Of a stretch of 64,000 nt of DNA, positions 34,276 to 43,321 are shown one piece after another. The translations under genes and the position numbers were made by a program. The DNA is from Scatomorpha sp964345235. GTDB lineage: Bacteria; Bacillota; Clostridia; Oscillospirales; Oscillospiraceae. Below the pieces are notes generated by a model. The model had not been told where the DNA came from, made no database searches, and worked only from the letters and a program-made list of their open reading frames with translations. The stretch covers positions 1 through 64,000 of the forward strand of contig CAYFQE010000001.1 in the NCBI GenBank assembly GCA_964345235.1, given 5' to 3'. Each line of letters starts with the position of its first letter. Position 1 is the stretch's first letter.

Positions 34276-34998
34276 TCAGCCCAGTTTTGAGGCCGCTTCA
34301 AAGTCTAAATATACATCAAGATTGTCGTGAAGCTGAAGCAGAGAGCCCGGAACAGCAATGGTCGGCTTACCCATAACTACTTGTTTAACGATATCGGCCT
34401 TTGCCTCGCCAAACACAATGAGTATTATCTTTTTAGCGCGCATAATCGAGCTTATGCCCATTGTTATGGCGTGGGTAGGTACTTCATCAATAGAGCTGAA
34501 AAAACGCTTGTTAGCCTCTCTGGTGGCGTCTGCAAGCTTGACAATGCGGGTGATCGAGTCGAACGGTGTCAGCGGCTCGTTAAAACCTATGTGTCCGTTG
34601 TTACCTAGACCGAGTAGTTGAATGTCCATTTCGCCCGCTTCTCTTAAACGGCTCTCATATTCTTCGCATATTTTTTCGTCTGCCTCAAGACCTGAGGGGA
34701 CATTGGTGTTTTTAAGGTCAATATCAACATGCTCGAACAGGTTTTTATTCATAAAATATCTGTAGCTTTGCTCATGCTCAGGCGAAAGTCCTATATATTC
34801 ATCCAAATTAAAGGTTTTAGCATCCTTAAAGCTCACCGCCCCGTTTTTATAATGCTCAATGAGCTTGGAATAAAGGCCCAGGGGAGTAGAGCCGGTAGCA
34901 AGGCCTAAAACTGAAGCGGGCTTATCCTTCAAAAGCTTCACATATTCCATCGAAACCAATTCATTGGTTTGGTCTTGGCTGTTGATTATTACTCTCAT
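34276..34998 (-). CDS. nagB: Glucosamine-6-phosphate deaminase
   Basis: A 240-residue aldose-ketose isomerase that converts glucosamine-6-phosphate to fructose-6-phosphate and ammonia. Motifs include LGLATGSTPLGLY, FNLDEYIGLSPEHEQSYRYFM and LLGLGNNGHIGFNEP. ATG 34998 (MRVIINSQ) with AAGGAC upstream is the start; a longer frame would run into dapL. nagA is not present. Its place beside glmM puts a catabolic and an anabolic user of the same sugar phosphate in one transcript. Confidence 0.94.
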   Translation of the reverse strand: MRVIINSQDQTNELVSMEYVKLLKDKPASVLGLATGSTPLGLYSKLIEHYKNGAVSFKDAKTFNLDEYIGLSPEHEQSYRYFMNKNLFEHVDIDLKNTNVPSGLEADEKICEEYESRLREAGEMDIQLLGLGNNGHIGFNEPLTPFDSITRIVKLADATREANKRFFSSIDEVPTHAITMGISSIMRAKKIILIVFGEAKADIVKQVVMGKPTIAVPGSLLQLHDNLDVYLDFEAASKLG

Positions 34999-35014
34999 AT
35001 ATTTGTCCTTCTTA

Positions 35015-36226
35015 CTATAAAATCTCAGATATTCTTGAAACGGCAATTCGGCTTTGCTCGGCATCTCCAAAGGCCGTAAGTCTGATAAAGCCTTCTCCCG
35101 ATGGCCCGAAGCCCGATCCCGGAGTTGTGACAACATTTGCGTTCTTTAATATGAAATCAAAGAAATCCCAAGAATTCATGCCGTCAACGGTCTTAAACCA
35201 AATATAGGGAGAGTCCACGCCTCCATAAACCTCAAGCCCCGCCTTTTTAAGCGAATTTGAAATAAATGCGGCATTGGACATGTAGTATGAAATCAGTTCT
35301 GAAACCTCTGATTTGCCCTTGTCGCTGTAAACTGCCTCTGCGCCTCTTTGAATAATGTAGGAGCATCCGTTATATTTGGACGATTGTCGTCTATACCAAA
35401 GCTCATACAGCGATTTTCCGCCTCTTTTGAGTTCTCTGGGAATAACAATATAAGAGCAACGTGTGCCTGTAAAACCTGCGTTCTTAGAGAAGCTTCCGAT
35501 CTCTATTGCGCAGGTCTTGGCGCCCGGAATCTCATATATGGAGTGGGGAAGATTTTTGTCGGATATATATGCTCTATAGGCAGCATCATAAATTATTATG
35601 CTTCCGTGCTCGCTGGCGTAGTCAACCCAAGTCTTAAGGCCATCGAAGCTTGCGGCTACTCCGGTCGGGTTGTTGGGGTAGCAGAGATAGATAAGATCGG
35701 CCTGCTCTTTGGGAAGCTCGGGCACAAAGTTGTTCTCGGGCACACAGGGCATATAAATTATTTTTGACCACATGTCGTTTACATAGCTTCCGTTTCTGCC
35801 GGCCATGGCGTTTACATCGACATAAACAGGGTATACCGGGTCGCAAACCGCAACACGGCAGTCTGTCGAAAAGAGCTCTCCGATATTTGCAACATCGGAT
35901 TTGGCTCCGTCTGAAACAAATATTTCGTCTGCGCTTATTTCGGCGCCTCTTGCAATATATTCGTTTGCGGAAATGGCCTGTCTCAGAAAATCATAACCTT
36001 CATACGGACCATATCCTCTAAAGCTCTCCTTAATTCCCATCTCTTCGGCAGCTTTTTGCATAGCTAAAACCGAAGATTTTGGAAGAGGAAGACTCACATC
36101 TCCTATCCCGAGTTTTATAAGTTTCTTATCCGGGTTTGCATCTGAATATGCTTTTGACCTGTTTGCAACTTCCGCAAAAAGATATGATCCCGGCAAAGAA
36201 GCCAAATGTTCATTTAATTTTATCAT
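35015..36226 (-). CDS. dapL: LL-diaminopimelate aminotransferase
   Basis: A 403-residue PLP aminotransferase that makes LL-diaminopimelate directly from tetrahydrodipicolinate, bypassing DapD/C/E. It has IKLGIGDVSLPLP near the start, YPNNPTG, YDAAYRAYI and the PLP-lysine motif SFSKNAGFTG with TRCSY following. ATG 36226 has AGGTGG in front, 10 bases after dapF. Pairing with dapF makes the DapL route almost certain for this organism. Confidence 0.95.
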   Translation of the reverse strand: MIKLNEHLASLPGSYLFAEVANRSKAYSDANPDKKLIKLGIGDVSLPLPKSSVLAMQKAAEEMGIKESFRGYGPYEGYDFLRQAISANEYIARGAEISADEIFVSDGAKSDVANIGELFSTDCRVAVCDPVYPVYVDVNAMAGRNGSYVNDMWSKIIYMPCVPENNFVPELPKEQADLIYLCYPNNPTGVAASFDGLKTWVDYASEHGSIIIYDAAYRAYISDKNLPHSIYEIPGAKTCAIEIGSFSKNAGFTGTRCSYIVIPRELKRGGKSLYELWYRRQSSKYNGCSYIIQRGAEAVYSDKGKSEVSELISYYMSNAAFISNSLKKAGLEVYGGVDSPYIWFKTVDGMNSWDFFDFILKNANVVTTPGSGFGPSGEGFIRLTAFGDAEQSRIAVSRISEIL

Positions 36227-36236
36227 ATTTACCACC

Positions 36237-37070
36237 TCATAGAATGAATGTTCCGTCAAAAACATGTTCGGCAGGGCCTGTCATATAAATTATATTTTCA
36301 TCCCTGTTCCACTCAATGAGGAGTTCGCCGCCCAAAAGCAACACATTAACTTTGTCGGAAGTTCGTCCGGTATGTGCCGCAACGGCAACCGCAGCGCAGG
36401 AGCCGGAGCCGCAAGCCAGGGTTTCTCCGCTGCCTCTTTCCCAAACTCTCATCTTAATTGTATTCTCGTCAATAATTTGTATAAACTCTGTATTGACTCT
36501 TTCTGGGAATAGAGGATGATTTTCAAATTCGGGGCCTATTTCATGCAGGTCAAGCCAGTCTACATTTTGGACAAAGGTGACAGCGTGGGGGTTTCCCATA
36601 CTTACGGCGCTTACAATCCAGTTGTTTCCGGCAACTTCAAGGGGAACGTTTGTAAACTCCTCCTTATCGGATATAACAGGTATATCCGATGCCTTGAAGT
36701 TGGGGGAGCCCATACTGACCTTAACGGTATTTACCTTGCCGTCTTCAACATTTAACCAAAGCTTTTTAACACCCGCCCTGGTTTCAATATCAATTACATC
36801 TTTATCACAAAGACCCTTTTCTCTTACAAATTTGCCTAAACAGCGTATACCGTTGCCGCATATCTGGGCATTTGAGCCGTCGGCATTATACATATCCATT
36901 TTAAAGTCAGCTGTTTCAGAGGAGCAAATACAAATCAGACCGTCTGAACCGATTCCAAAGTGCCTGTCTGATATGCGCTTGGAAAGGTTCGCCCTATCAT
37001 GAATGTTTTGATCAATGCAATTTACGAAGATGTAGTCATTGCCGCATCCGTGCATTTTAGAAAAATCCAC
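36237..37070 (-). CDS. dapF: Diaminopimelate epimerase
   Basis: The 277-residue enzyme converts LL- to meso-diaminopimelate for lysine and peptidoglycan. The two active cysteines are in SNAQICGNGIRC (about 75) and LACGSGSCA (about 216). FSKMHGCGNDYIFV at the N-terminus is standard. The start is GTG 37070 with a strong GGAGGG five bases upstream. It is the first gene of a five-gene operon ending in the GlmU-like acyltransferase. Confidence 0.96.
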   Translation of the reverse strand: MDFSKMHGCGNDYIFVNCIDQNIHDRANLSKRISDRHFGIGSDGLICICSSETADFKMDMYNADGSNAQICGNGIRCLGKFVREKGLCDKDVIDIETRAGVKKLWLNVEDGKVNTVKVSMGSPNFKASDIPVISDKEEFTNVPLEVAGNNWIVSAVSMGNPHAVTFVQNVDWLDLHEIGPEFENHPLFPERVNTEFIQIIDENTIKMRVWERGSGETLACGSGSCAAVAVAAHTGRTSDKVNVLLLGGELLIEWNRDENIIYMTGPAEHVFDGTFIL

Positions 37071-37107
37071 AAAATCCCTCCATTCAAAATTGTTTATCCA
37101 ATATTTT

Positions 37108-37136
37108 ATTTTACTTCAGTTTCAGCTTAAGTGCAA
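37108..37136 (-). promoter_or_regulatory. Promoter of the dapF-dapL-nagB-glmM operon
   Basis: On the minus strand TTGCAC (37136-37131) is followed after exactly 17 bases by TAAAAT (37113-37108). It fits the 70-base space between the upstream transporter gene and dapF. Confidence 0.65.
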
Positions 37137-37140
37137 GATT

Positions 37141-38022
37141 TTAGTCCTTATAGGCTTGTGCTTTCTCTCCCAGTTTTATTAAAAACAGCCCCAGAAATGC
37201 AAATACACCGCCTATAAAGCTGCTGAAGCTAAAGCTTTTTGAAACCAAGCTGTCGATAAATAATCCACCGAAAACCTGACCGGCAAACATCAGCAAAGTC
37301 ATGATAAAAGAAGACATTTTGCTCACACATATATTTGATAAAATGACGATTACTGAGCCTATAGCTCCTCCCAAGAATATTTGAAAAGAAGGGGGATAGT
37401 CCGGAGTAACAGTTTTGGGTAATAATAAAGTGCTTATTAAAAAAACTATAAAAGAGAAAATGAGCCCCATAAGATAATTTGTCCAAGTGGCGCCGAAAAC
37501 GCCTATTTTTTCGGAAAGTTCGGAATTTATCTGTCTGGAAAGTACAACCGTAAAGCCCGACAATATAGAAGCGATAACAGGTATAAAAACATTTCCGCTC
37601 GTACCGCGGAGCATATAGTATATTCCGGCTGAAGTGAGGAGCAGGCTGAAAAATTTTAACAGGTTAAATTTTCTTACCTTCATTCCGAAAAGCCCGAACT
37701 GATCAACAAAAAGACTAAAGAAAACCTGCCCCATAAGGCTCAGCGCCAAAATGGAGGAGATGTTGATTTTACCGATAGCAAGCAAATTGAAAAGAGTGGT
37801 AAAATAACCGATAAAACCGCCTGTATACAGATAGCGGGAAAGTCCAAGCTTCGGCAAAAAACGATTTCTCGAGCCAAGAGCTGCAAAGGTGATAAAAATA
37901 AGTCCTGAAAGATGAATTATTACAGACGACAGGTGAATACCGAAATAATCAATTAAACCGCCGTTTATATGCACCATCAGAGCAATCAGCAAGGCCGCTA
38001 TTGATGCAAGTAAGGAATACAT
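37141..38022 (-). CDS. DMT-superfamily transporter (YdcZ type)
   Basis: A 293-residue hydrophobic protein with about ten predicted membrane helices arranged as two similar halves, each starting with a short helix and containing an FxGGxxG-like or LxGxFI-like glycine pattern (LYTGGFIGYF, IFLGGAIGSV). This is the doubled form of the YdcZ/DUF606 group of small drug/metabolite transporters. The substrate is unknown. GGAGC precedes ATG 38022. It is in the same direction as hup and the dap operon; the terminator at 38045 suggests its own transcription unit. Confidence 0.8.
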   Translation of the reverse strand: MYSLLASIAALLIALMVHINGGLIDYFGIHLSSVIIHLSGLIFITFAALGSRNRFLPKLGLSRYLYTGGFIGYFTTLFNLLAIGKINISSILALSLMGQVFFSLFVDQFGLFGMKVRKFNLLKFFSLLLTSAGIYYMLRGTSGNVFIPVIASILSGFTVVLSRQINSELSEKIGVFGATWTNYLMGLIFSFIVFLISTLLLPKTVTPDYPPSFQIFLGGAIGSVIVILSNICVSKMSSFIMTLLMFAGQVFGGLFIDSLVSKSFSFSSFIGGVFAFLGLFLIKLGEKAQAYKD

Positions 38023-38044
38023 TAATTATAAGCTCCAAAAAAAT

Positions 38045-38083
38045 ATTAGGGGCAGGAGCGATTTACATGCCCTGCCCTAATAG
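38045..38083 (-). terminator. Terminator after hup
   Basis: ATTAGG-GGCAGG (38045-38056) pairs with CCTGCCCTAAT (38071-38081 region) with one bulged G. It lies just downstream of hup on the minus strand. The T tract is weak. Confidence 0.6.
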
Positions 38084-38099
38084 TATAGTATTTTAAAAT

Positions 38100-38375
38100 T
38101 TACTTTGCAACAATGTCCTTAAGAGCCTTGCCGGCCTTAAAATGAGGGACGCGACTTGCGGGAATAACGATTTCTTCCTTGGTTTTAGGATTGCGGCCAA
38201 CACGCTCATTGCGCATTCTGACTTCAAAGGACCCAAAACCAACTATAGAAACCTTGTTTCCACTTACAAGCTCCTCTGTTATTGTTTCAAGAACTGCTTC
38301 AAGAGCCTTCTTGGAGTCCTGCTTGGAAAGTCCGGACTTTTCTTCGATCGAAAGGATCAGTTCACTTTTGTTCAT
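38100..38375 (-). CDS. hup: HU-family DNA-binding protein
   Basis: A 91-residue nucleoid protein. It shows the normal start NKSELILSIEEKSGLSKQDSKKALEA, GFGSFEVRMRNERVGRNPKT and the arm region followed by VPHFKAGKALKD. HU bends and compacts DNA as a dimer. AGGAGG lies in front of ATG 38375. Position after mazG is conserved in Clostridia. Confidence 0.97.
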   Translation of the reverse strand: MNKSELILSIEEKSGLSKQDSKKALEAVLETITEELVSGNKVSIVGFGSFEVRMRNERVGRNPKTKEEIVIPASRVPHFKAGKALKDIVAK

Positions 38376-38430
38376 TTGTTTTCCTCCTGAAATAATGTAT
38401 ATAGAGAATGCACTTTATTATGCATACGTC

Positions 38431-39258
38431 TCAAAAATTGTGGAATTGAGGCTCTTTGCCCTCCAACTCCTGTCTGCCTTGCTGGTAAATTTCTTCCATC
38501 TCCGCAAGTGAAAGCTCCATGAGCTCAAGGCCCTTAGACTCCGCCTTTTCTTCCATATACTCAAATCTTTTTATAAACTTCTTGCATGATTTGAGTACTA
38601 GTTCTTCGGTATCAAGGTTGTAAAATCTTGCAACATTGACTGCGGAAAAGATAATGTCCCCCAATTCCTCGGCAATGTTTTCCCTGTCGTCGTTGTCCAT
38701 GCCGTCTTTGAGCTCGGAAACTTCTTCTTCAAGTTTTAAAAATGCGCCATGTACATCAGGCCAGTCAAAACCAATTTTTCCGGCTCTGGACTGAATTTTT
38801 TGAGCGCGCATAAGAGCAGGAAGAGCCGAGGATATGCCGCTCATAGCGGAATGTTCCTTTTGCTGTCCGCGGTCCCGGCGCTTTATATTATCCCAATTTT
38901 GCAGAACCTCATCAGAGTCATTCACATTAACATTTGAAAAAACATGCGGATGTCTGTGAACAAGCTTCTTGCATGCGATATCGGAAACAGTGTCGATGTT
39001 AAAACGATTCCCCTCTTCTGCAATCCTTGAGTGAAAAATAACCTGCATCAATAGGTCGCCAAGCTCCTCGATAAGGTGATCTTCATCAGACCCTTCCAAG
39101 GCTTCGAAAAGTTCGTAAGCCTCTTCGAGCAAATTCATTTTTATGCTTTCGTGAGTCTGCTCTCTGTCCCAAGGACAACCTTTTTCAGAACGAAGAAAGG
39201 CGATAAGTTTTATAAAGTCGGATAAATCGTATTTTTCCTTGGGTTCAAAATCTACCAT
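38431..39258 (-). CDS. mazG: Nucleoside triphosphate pyrophosphohydrolase MazG
   Basis: The 275-residue protein has two MazG helical domains. The first contains EKGCPWDREQTHESIKMNL, EEAYELFEAL and EELGDLLMQVIFHSRIAEE; the second EEEVSELKD and EELGDIIFSAVNVARF. It hydrolyses non-canonical and stress-related NTPs. It lies 55 bases upstream of hup and 53 downstream of the SpoVB-like gene, an order kept in Clostridia. An N-terminal tetrapyrrole-methylase domain found fused in some Clostridia is absent here. Confidence 0.95.
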   Translation of the reverse strand: MVDFEPKEKYDLSDFIKLIAFLRSEKGCPWDREQTHESIKMNLLEEAYELFEALEGSDEDHLIEELGDLLMQVIFHSRIAEEGNRFNIDTVSDIACKKLVHRHPHVFSNVNVNDSDEVLQNWDNIKRRDRGQQKEHSAMSGISSALPALMRAQKIQSRAGKIGFDWPDVHGAFLKLEEEVSELKDGMDNDDRENIAEELGDIIFSAVNVARFYNLDTEELVLKSCKKFIKRFEYMEEKAESKGLELMELSLAEMEEIYQQGRQELEGKEPQFHNF

Positions 39259-39311
39259 ATAATTGCTCCAAATTCAAGAATAAAATTAAATAATATGAAA
39301 TTTATTAGGGC

Positions 39312-40931
39312 TTAGCTGCGAATTTTAAGTAAATTCGCTATTTTTTCTCCCTTGGGAATGAGTTTCAGGTCAGCTAAGCTTATAGACTTCGTAAGTACAA
39401 CCGAAGCGAGATAGACTGCAGCAGCAAGCAATATTGAGAAAAGAAGAGAGATTGCCATTGTGATTCGTGAGCTACCCAGTTGAGTTTGCAGTATTTTAAA
39501 AATAAGTGTATACGAAGAAAATGCCGAAAAAGACATTATCAGAGAGCAAAGCAGAGGTTTTAGAATAACGCTGCTAAATTTAAGATGCTCTCCCATTATT
39601 TTTTTTAAGTATAAGCCTGAGATAACGCACATAATGCCGTAACAAGCTATGGTTCCTATCGGAGCACCGTAAATATTTATTCTCACATCACCGACAAGCC
39701 GATAGTTTAATAGCAACTTGGCTACGCCGCCGGTAAGCATTGCATACATAGGCACTCTCTCGTTACCGTTTGCGAGAAGAATGGAGTTTAAAATGAGAGC
39801 ATAGCATATAAATATAGAGGCAGTGCCCAAAAGGCTCAAAATAACGGGACCGGTCCTATAGGTGTTCTCGTAAAGCACGGCAACAATGGGTTTTGACATG
39901 ACTATAAGGCCAAAGCACATAGGCAAAAAAACAACTGCCGCAATTCTGATTGAGCTTTCGGCAATATTTCCGGCCTTTGAATGTTCGTTTAAAGAAATTG
40001 CCTCCGAAATAGCCGGAACAAGGCTTATCGTCAGCGGAGTGATAAATGCTGCAGGTAAATTGTAAAGAGAGGTCATAACAGAGTATGAGCCGTATAGCAC
40101 ATCTGAGAGCTCCTTGCTCAAACCCGAGCTTAGAAGCTGAGAATTAATAAGCTTCGTGTCTAAAAGGGAAATTATGCTCATAACACATGAGCCAAGCGTA
40201 ATCGGAATTCCGATTTTGAACAAGAGTTTAACAATTTCAATACTTTTTAAGTCGCATTTATCATTTAATGTCTTAGGTTCGCTTTTTTTTCTTCTAAAAT
40301 ATGCAAAAATAATGTATATTAAAGAGGCAAGGGATCCTGCGGAAACACCGAACATGGCTCCGGCTGCGGCCAAAGCAACATCACCGGTTTTATCCAATAA
40401 AATTTTCGCAAGAACAAGCCCAACAACTACTTTGGCAAGAACTTCTATAATCTGACTCAAAGTTGTAGGCTTCATGTCGGAGTGCCCTTGTATATAGCCC
40501 CTGAATGCGCTGAGAATACATACCAAAAGAATCGAAGGAGCCAAAGCCTCTATCGAGCGCGCCGATTCGGGCTTTGTAAGTAGCACTCTGGCCAACGTAT
40601 CGGGGAAAATCCAAGCAAGAGAAGCGAGAACAATGCCGATTACAGTGAAACTTATAAGGGAAACTCTGAATATTTTAGATCTAAGCGCCTGATTTTCGTC
40701 TCCGCCCCTTTCACTTATAATTCTGGACAAAGCAACGGGGAGTCCTGCGCTCGAAATTGTGAGCATTACAAAGTAGATGGAATACGCGGCATTAAAATAT
40801 CCGTAACCCGCATCCCCGAGAATATTTGAAAGGGGAATCTTATATATTGCCCCCAGTACTTTCATTATTATCACACCGAGCGTGAGAATTGCCGCCCCGT
40901 GAAGAAAATTTTGTTTCTGTGAGTTTTGCAA
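39312..40931 (-). CDS. SpoVB/MurJ-like lipid-linked oligosaccharide flippase
   Basis: A 539-residue integral membrane protein of the MOP superfamily with about 14 helices. It starts FLHGAAILTLGVIIMKVLGAIYKIPLSNILGD, typical of SpoVB/YtgP proteins, with SAGLPVALSRIISE near 62. Members move lipid II or related precursors across the membrane; SpoVB acts in spore cortex synthesis. The start is TTG 40931 with GGAGG seven bases upstream. The spoVB-mazG-hup order is conserved, yet spoVT, yabP and yabQ are not here, so sporulation cannot be concluded. Confidence 0.87.
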   Translation of the reverse strand: MQNSQKQNFLHGAAILTLGVIIMKVLGAIYKIPLSNILGDAGYGYFNAAYSIYFVMLTISSAGLPVALSRIISERGGDENQALRSKIFRVSLISFTVIGIVLASLAWIFPDTLARVLLTKPESARSIEALAPSILLVCILSAFRGYIQGHSDMKPTTLSQIIEVLAKVVVGLVLAKILLDKTGDVALAAAGAMFGVSAGSLASLIYIIFAYFRRKKSEPKTLNDKCDLKSIEIVKLLFKIGIPITLGSCVMSIISLLDTKLINSQLLSSGLSKELSDVLYGSYSVMTSLYNLPAAFITPLTISLVPAISEAISLNEHSKAGNIAESSIRIAAVVFLPMCFGLIVMSKPIVAVLYENTYRTGPVILSLLGTASIFICYALILNSILLANGNERVPMYAMLTGGVAKLLLNYRLVGDVRINIYGAPIGTIACYGIMCVISGLYLKKIMGEHLKFSSVILKPLLCSLIMSFSAFSSYTLIFKILQTQLGSSRITMAISLLFSILLAAAVYLASVVLTKSISLADLKLIPKGEKIANLLKIRS

Positions 40932-40997
40932 AAGAAAACCTCCGAGCTGTAAATGCTTATAAACTTTATATCAAATCGTTCGATAAATCAAGGATTA

Positions 40998-41027
40998 TTG
41001 ACATTCTGTTACGATAAATAATAATAC
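40998..41027 (+). promoter_or_regulatory. Promoter of the galM-glg operon
   Basis: A perfect TTGACA (40998-41003) is followed after 18 bases by TAATAC (41022-41027), or after 17 by ATAATA. It lies about 30 bases before galM and diverges from the SpoVB-like gene. Confidence 0.6.
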
Positions 41028-41054
41028 TGTTAAAAAGAATATGTGGAGACGGCG

Positions 41055-42083
41055 ATGGGGAAAATTTTCGGAACAACTAAAGAAGGAAAGCAAGTGCTTG
41101 AGCTTGGCATAGAAAACGGAAAAGGTCTCAGTGCATCTGTACTTACTTACGGATGTATAGTTAAAAATCTTTGGGTACATAATGAGCATGGCGATATATT
41201 TGATACGGTTTTAGGTTACGAGAGTCTTATAGATTATGAGGAAGACGGATATTATATGGGGGCTGTTATAGGGAGAGTGGCAAACAGAATAGAAAATTCT
41301 TATTTCAAACTTAACGACCGAAGATATGAGCTTTTAAATAATTCGGGCAGACATCATCTTCACGGAGGCAGAAAAGGCTTTAATAAGAGGGTTTGGAAGC
41401 TTAAAGACAAGCAAAAAAACAAGGTGGTCTTAAGTAGACGCTCAGAGCACATGGAAGAGGGCTATCCGGGGACACTTGAGATTGATGTCAGTTATGAAGT
41501 GTCCGATGACAATGAACTGATTATTAAATACAAAGCTGTTTCCGATTTAGACACACCGATATCATTAACGAATCACAGCTATTTTAAACTTGATAACTCT
41601 CAAAACATTTTAAATCACAGGCTTAGAGTATTTTCGAATGAGGTTATTCTGAACAGCGATGAAGTAATCCCGCTTAAAGCGGTTTCAGTAGCCGGGTATG
41701 ATGAGTTTGACTTTAGAGAGGAAAAAACCATAGGTGATTTTTTCCCGCCGAGATGTGAGGAGCTTAAAAAGACTGCAGGCTATGACAACTCATTCGTGTT
41801 TTCTGATGAAAAGATGCGGAAGATGGCGGAGCTAAGCTCCCCCAAGAGCGGGCTCAATATGACTGTTTCGAGCAATACAAGGGCTGTTCATATTTACAGC
41901 GGCAACTTTTTAAATATTCCAAATGCGAAAAACGGAGCAGCTTACGGTCCGCAGGCAGGCATTTGCTTTGAGACCGGAGCCTATCCGAATGCAGTTAACA
42001 GAAATGATTTCCCGCATACTATTCTAAGAGCCGGGGATGTTTACAACAAGGAAAGCAGGTACAAGTTTAGTGGAATTAAATAA
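41055..42083 (+). CDS. galM: Aldose 1-epimerase
   Basis: A 342-residue mutarotase that converts beta- to alpha-galactose or glucose. Motifs are GAVIGRVANRI near 75, NNSGRHHLHGGRKGFN (catalytic His) near 95, LTNHSYFKLD near 175 and GICFETGAYPNAVNR at about 307 (catalytic Glu). ATG 41055 has GGAG at 41045-41048. The end overlaps galK, so the two Leloir enzymes are translationally linked. Confidence 0.95.
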   Translation: MGKIFGTTKEGKQVLELGIENGKGLSASVLTYGCIVKNLWVHNEHGDIFDTVLGYESLIDYEEDGYYMGAVIGRVANRIENSYFKLNDRRYELLNNSGRHHLHGGRKGFNKRVWKLKDKQKNKVVLSRRSEHMEEGYPGTLEIDVSYEVSDDNELIIKYKAVSDLDTPISLTNHSYFKLDNSQNILNHRLRVFSNEVILNSDEVIPLKAVSVAGYDEFDFREEKTIGDFFPPRCEELKKTAGYDNSFVFSDEKMRKMAELSSPKSGLNMTVSSNTRAVHIYSGNFLNIPNAKNGAAYGPQAGICFETGAYPNAVNRNDFPHTILRAGDVYNKESRYKFSGIK

Positions 42084-43266
42084 AAAAAGATTAAACACAC
42101 TTGTTGCAAAGACCAAGGAGATTTTTGATAAAACGGAAGAGCCGACGGCTTTTTCCACTCCGGGCAGGACTGAGCTTGGAGGAAACCACACAGACCATCA
42201 AAACGGTAAAGTGCTTGCCGGGTCAGTGAATTTAGACATGCTTGCAACGGCATATAAGAGCGATGATGAGCTTATTTGCGTGAAATCCGGGACAAGACCT
42301 ATAATAAGGATTAACAGCGCAAATTTGAATCCGCTTAGATGGGAAATAGGCAAAACAAGCGCGCTGATAAGAGGCGTTGTAGCCGGTATCTCGCAAATGG
42401 GTTATGAGGTCGGAGGATTTAACGCCTGTGTTATCTCGGACATTCCAAGAGGCAGCGGACTTTCATCTTCAGCGGCATTTGAGATTACGATGGCTATGAT
42501 TGTAAATCACTTATACTGCAGAGGCGAGCTCAGCATATTAGATATGGCAAAAATTTCGCAGCAGGCGGAAAATGTTTATTTTGGAAAACCCTGCGGTTTA
42601 ATGGATCAAATTGCCTGCGCTTATGGCGGAGCTATAAAAATAGATTTCAAAAACAGCAGTGCGCCGGAGGTTTTTAAAATGGATTTTGATATCGAAAGCT
42701 TTGGCTACAGTCTGTTTATCATTGATGTTAAAGCATCTCATAAAGGACTAAACCATCAATATGCGGCCTTAACCGAAGATATGAAAAAGGTCAGCAGGTT
42801 TTTCGAAAAATCCTTCCTCAGAGAAGTTGAGGAAAAAGACTTTTACGAGAACATACCTAAACTCAGAACTTATGCAGGCGAGAGAGCCATATTGAGATCT
42901 ATGCATTTTTTCCGAGAGAACAAGCGTGTTGACGAGGAGGAAAAAGCTATAAAAGATTCGAACTTCAATGAGTTTCTAAGAATTGTCAATGAATCGGGAC
43001 TCTCGTCGGAATTATACCTGCAAAACATCACGCCTTCAGAGGCGGGAAGCTCACAGCCTATGGCGTTGGCTTTAGCTATATGCAGAAGACTTTTAGGTGA
43101 CTGCGGGGCGGTAAGGGTGCACGGAGGCGGATTTGGTGGTACAATACAGGCATATGTGCCAATCGATCGAAAAAAAGAGTTGAAAGATAAGATAGAAAGT
43201 TATCTTGGACCAAATACATGTACCGAAGTATATATAAGAAGCGAAGGCTGTACGGTTCTAAATTGA
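42070..43266 (+). CDS. galK: Galactokinase
   Basis: A 398-residue GHMP kinase that phosphorylates galactose at C1. Motif 1 is STPGRTELGGNHTDHQNG (about 33), motif 2 the P-loop RGSGLSSSAAFE (about 128), and motif 3 HGGGFGGTIQAYV near 356. GTG 42070 with AGGT nine bases upstream is preferred; ATG 42037 is possible but lies deeper in galM. The motif 1 variant GRTELGGNHTDHQ is typical of clostridial members. galT and galE are not in the window. Confidence 0.92.
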   Translation: MELNKKRLNTLVAKTKEIFDKTEEPTAFSTPGRTELGGNHTDHQNGKVLAGSVNLDMLATAYKSDDELICVKSGTRPIIRINSANLNPLRWEIGKTSALIRGVVAGISQMGYEVGGFNACVISDIPRGSGLSSSAAFEITMAMIVNHLYCRGELSILDMAKISQQAENVYFGKPCGLMDQIACAYGGAIKIDFKNSSAPEVFKMDFDIESFGYSLFIIDVKASHKGLNHQYAALTEDMKKVSRFFEKSFLREVEEKDFYENIPKLRTYAGERAILRSMHFFRENKRVDEEEKAIKDSNFNEFLRIVNESGLSSELYLQNITPSEAGSSQPMALALAICRRLLGDCGAVRVHGGGFGGTIQAYVPIDRKKELKDKIESYLGPNTCTEVYIRSEGCTVLN

Positions 43267-43321
43267 GCTTTAATATGCCGGCAAAATATTGCGACTATTA
43301 TGTTTAACAGGGGGCCTTTTT

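Noticed and set aside
39312..40931. SpoVB-like gene as proof of sporulation
   Set aside because: The same family includes lipid II flippases in non-sporulating bacteria, and no other sporulation gene is visible here.
40948..40961. TGTAAATGCTTATA resembling a CcpA cre site upstream of the galactose/glycogen operon
   Set aside because: It deviates at the central CG and at another conserved C, and lies upstream of the -35 box on the spoVB side; too weak to annotate.
42037..42069. ATG 42037 as galK start
   Set aside because: It would overlap galM by 47 bases without a better ribosome site; GTG 42070 has AGGT at nine bases.
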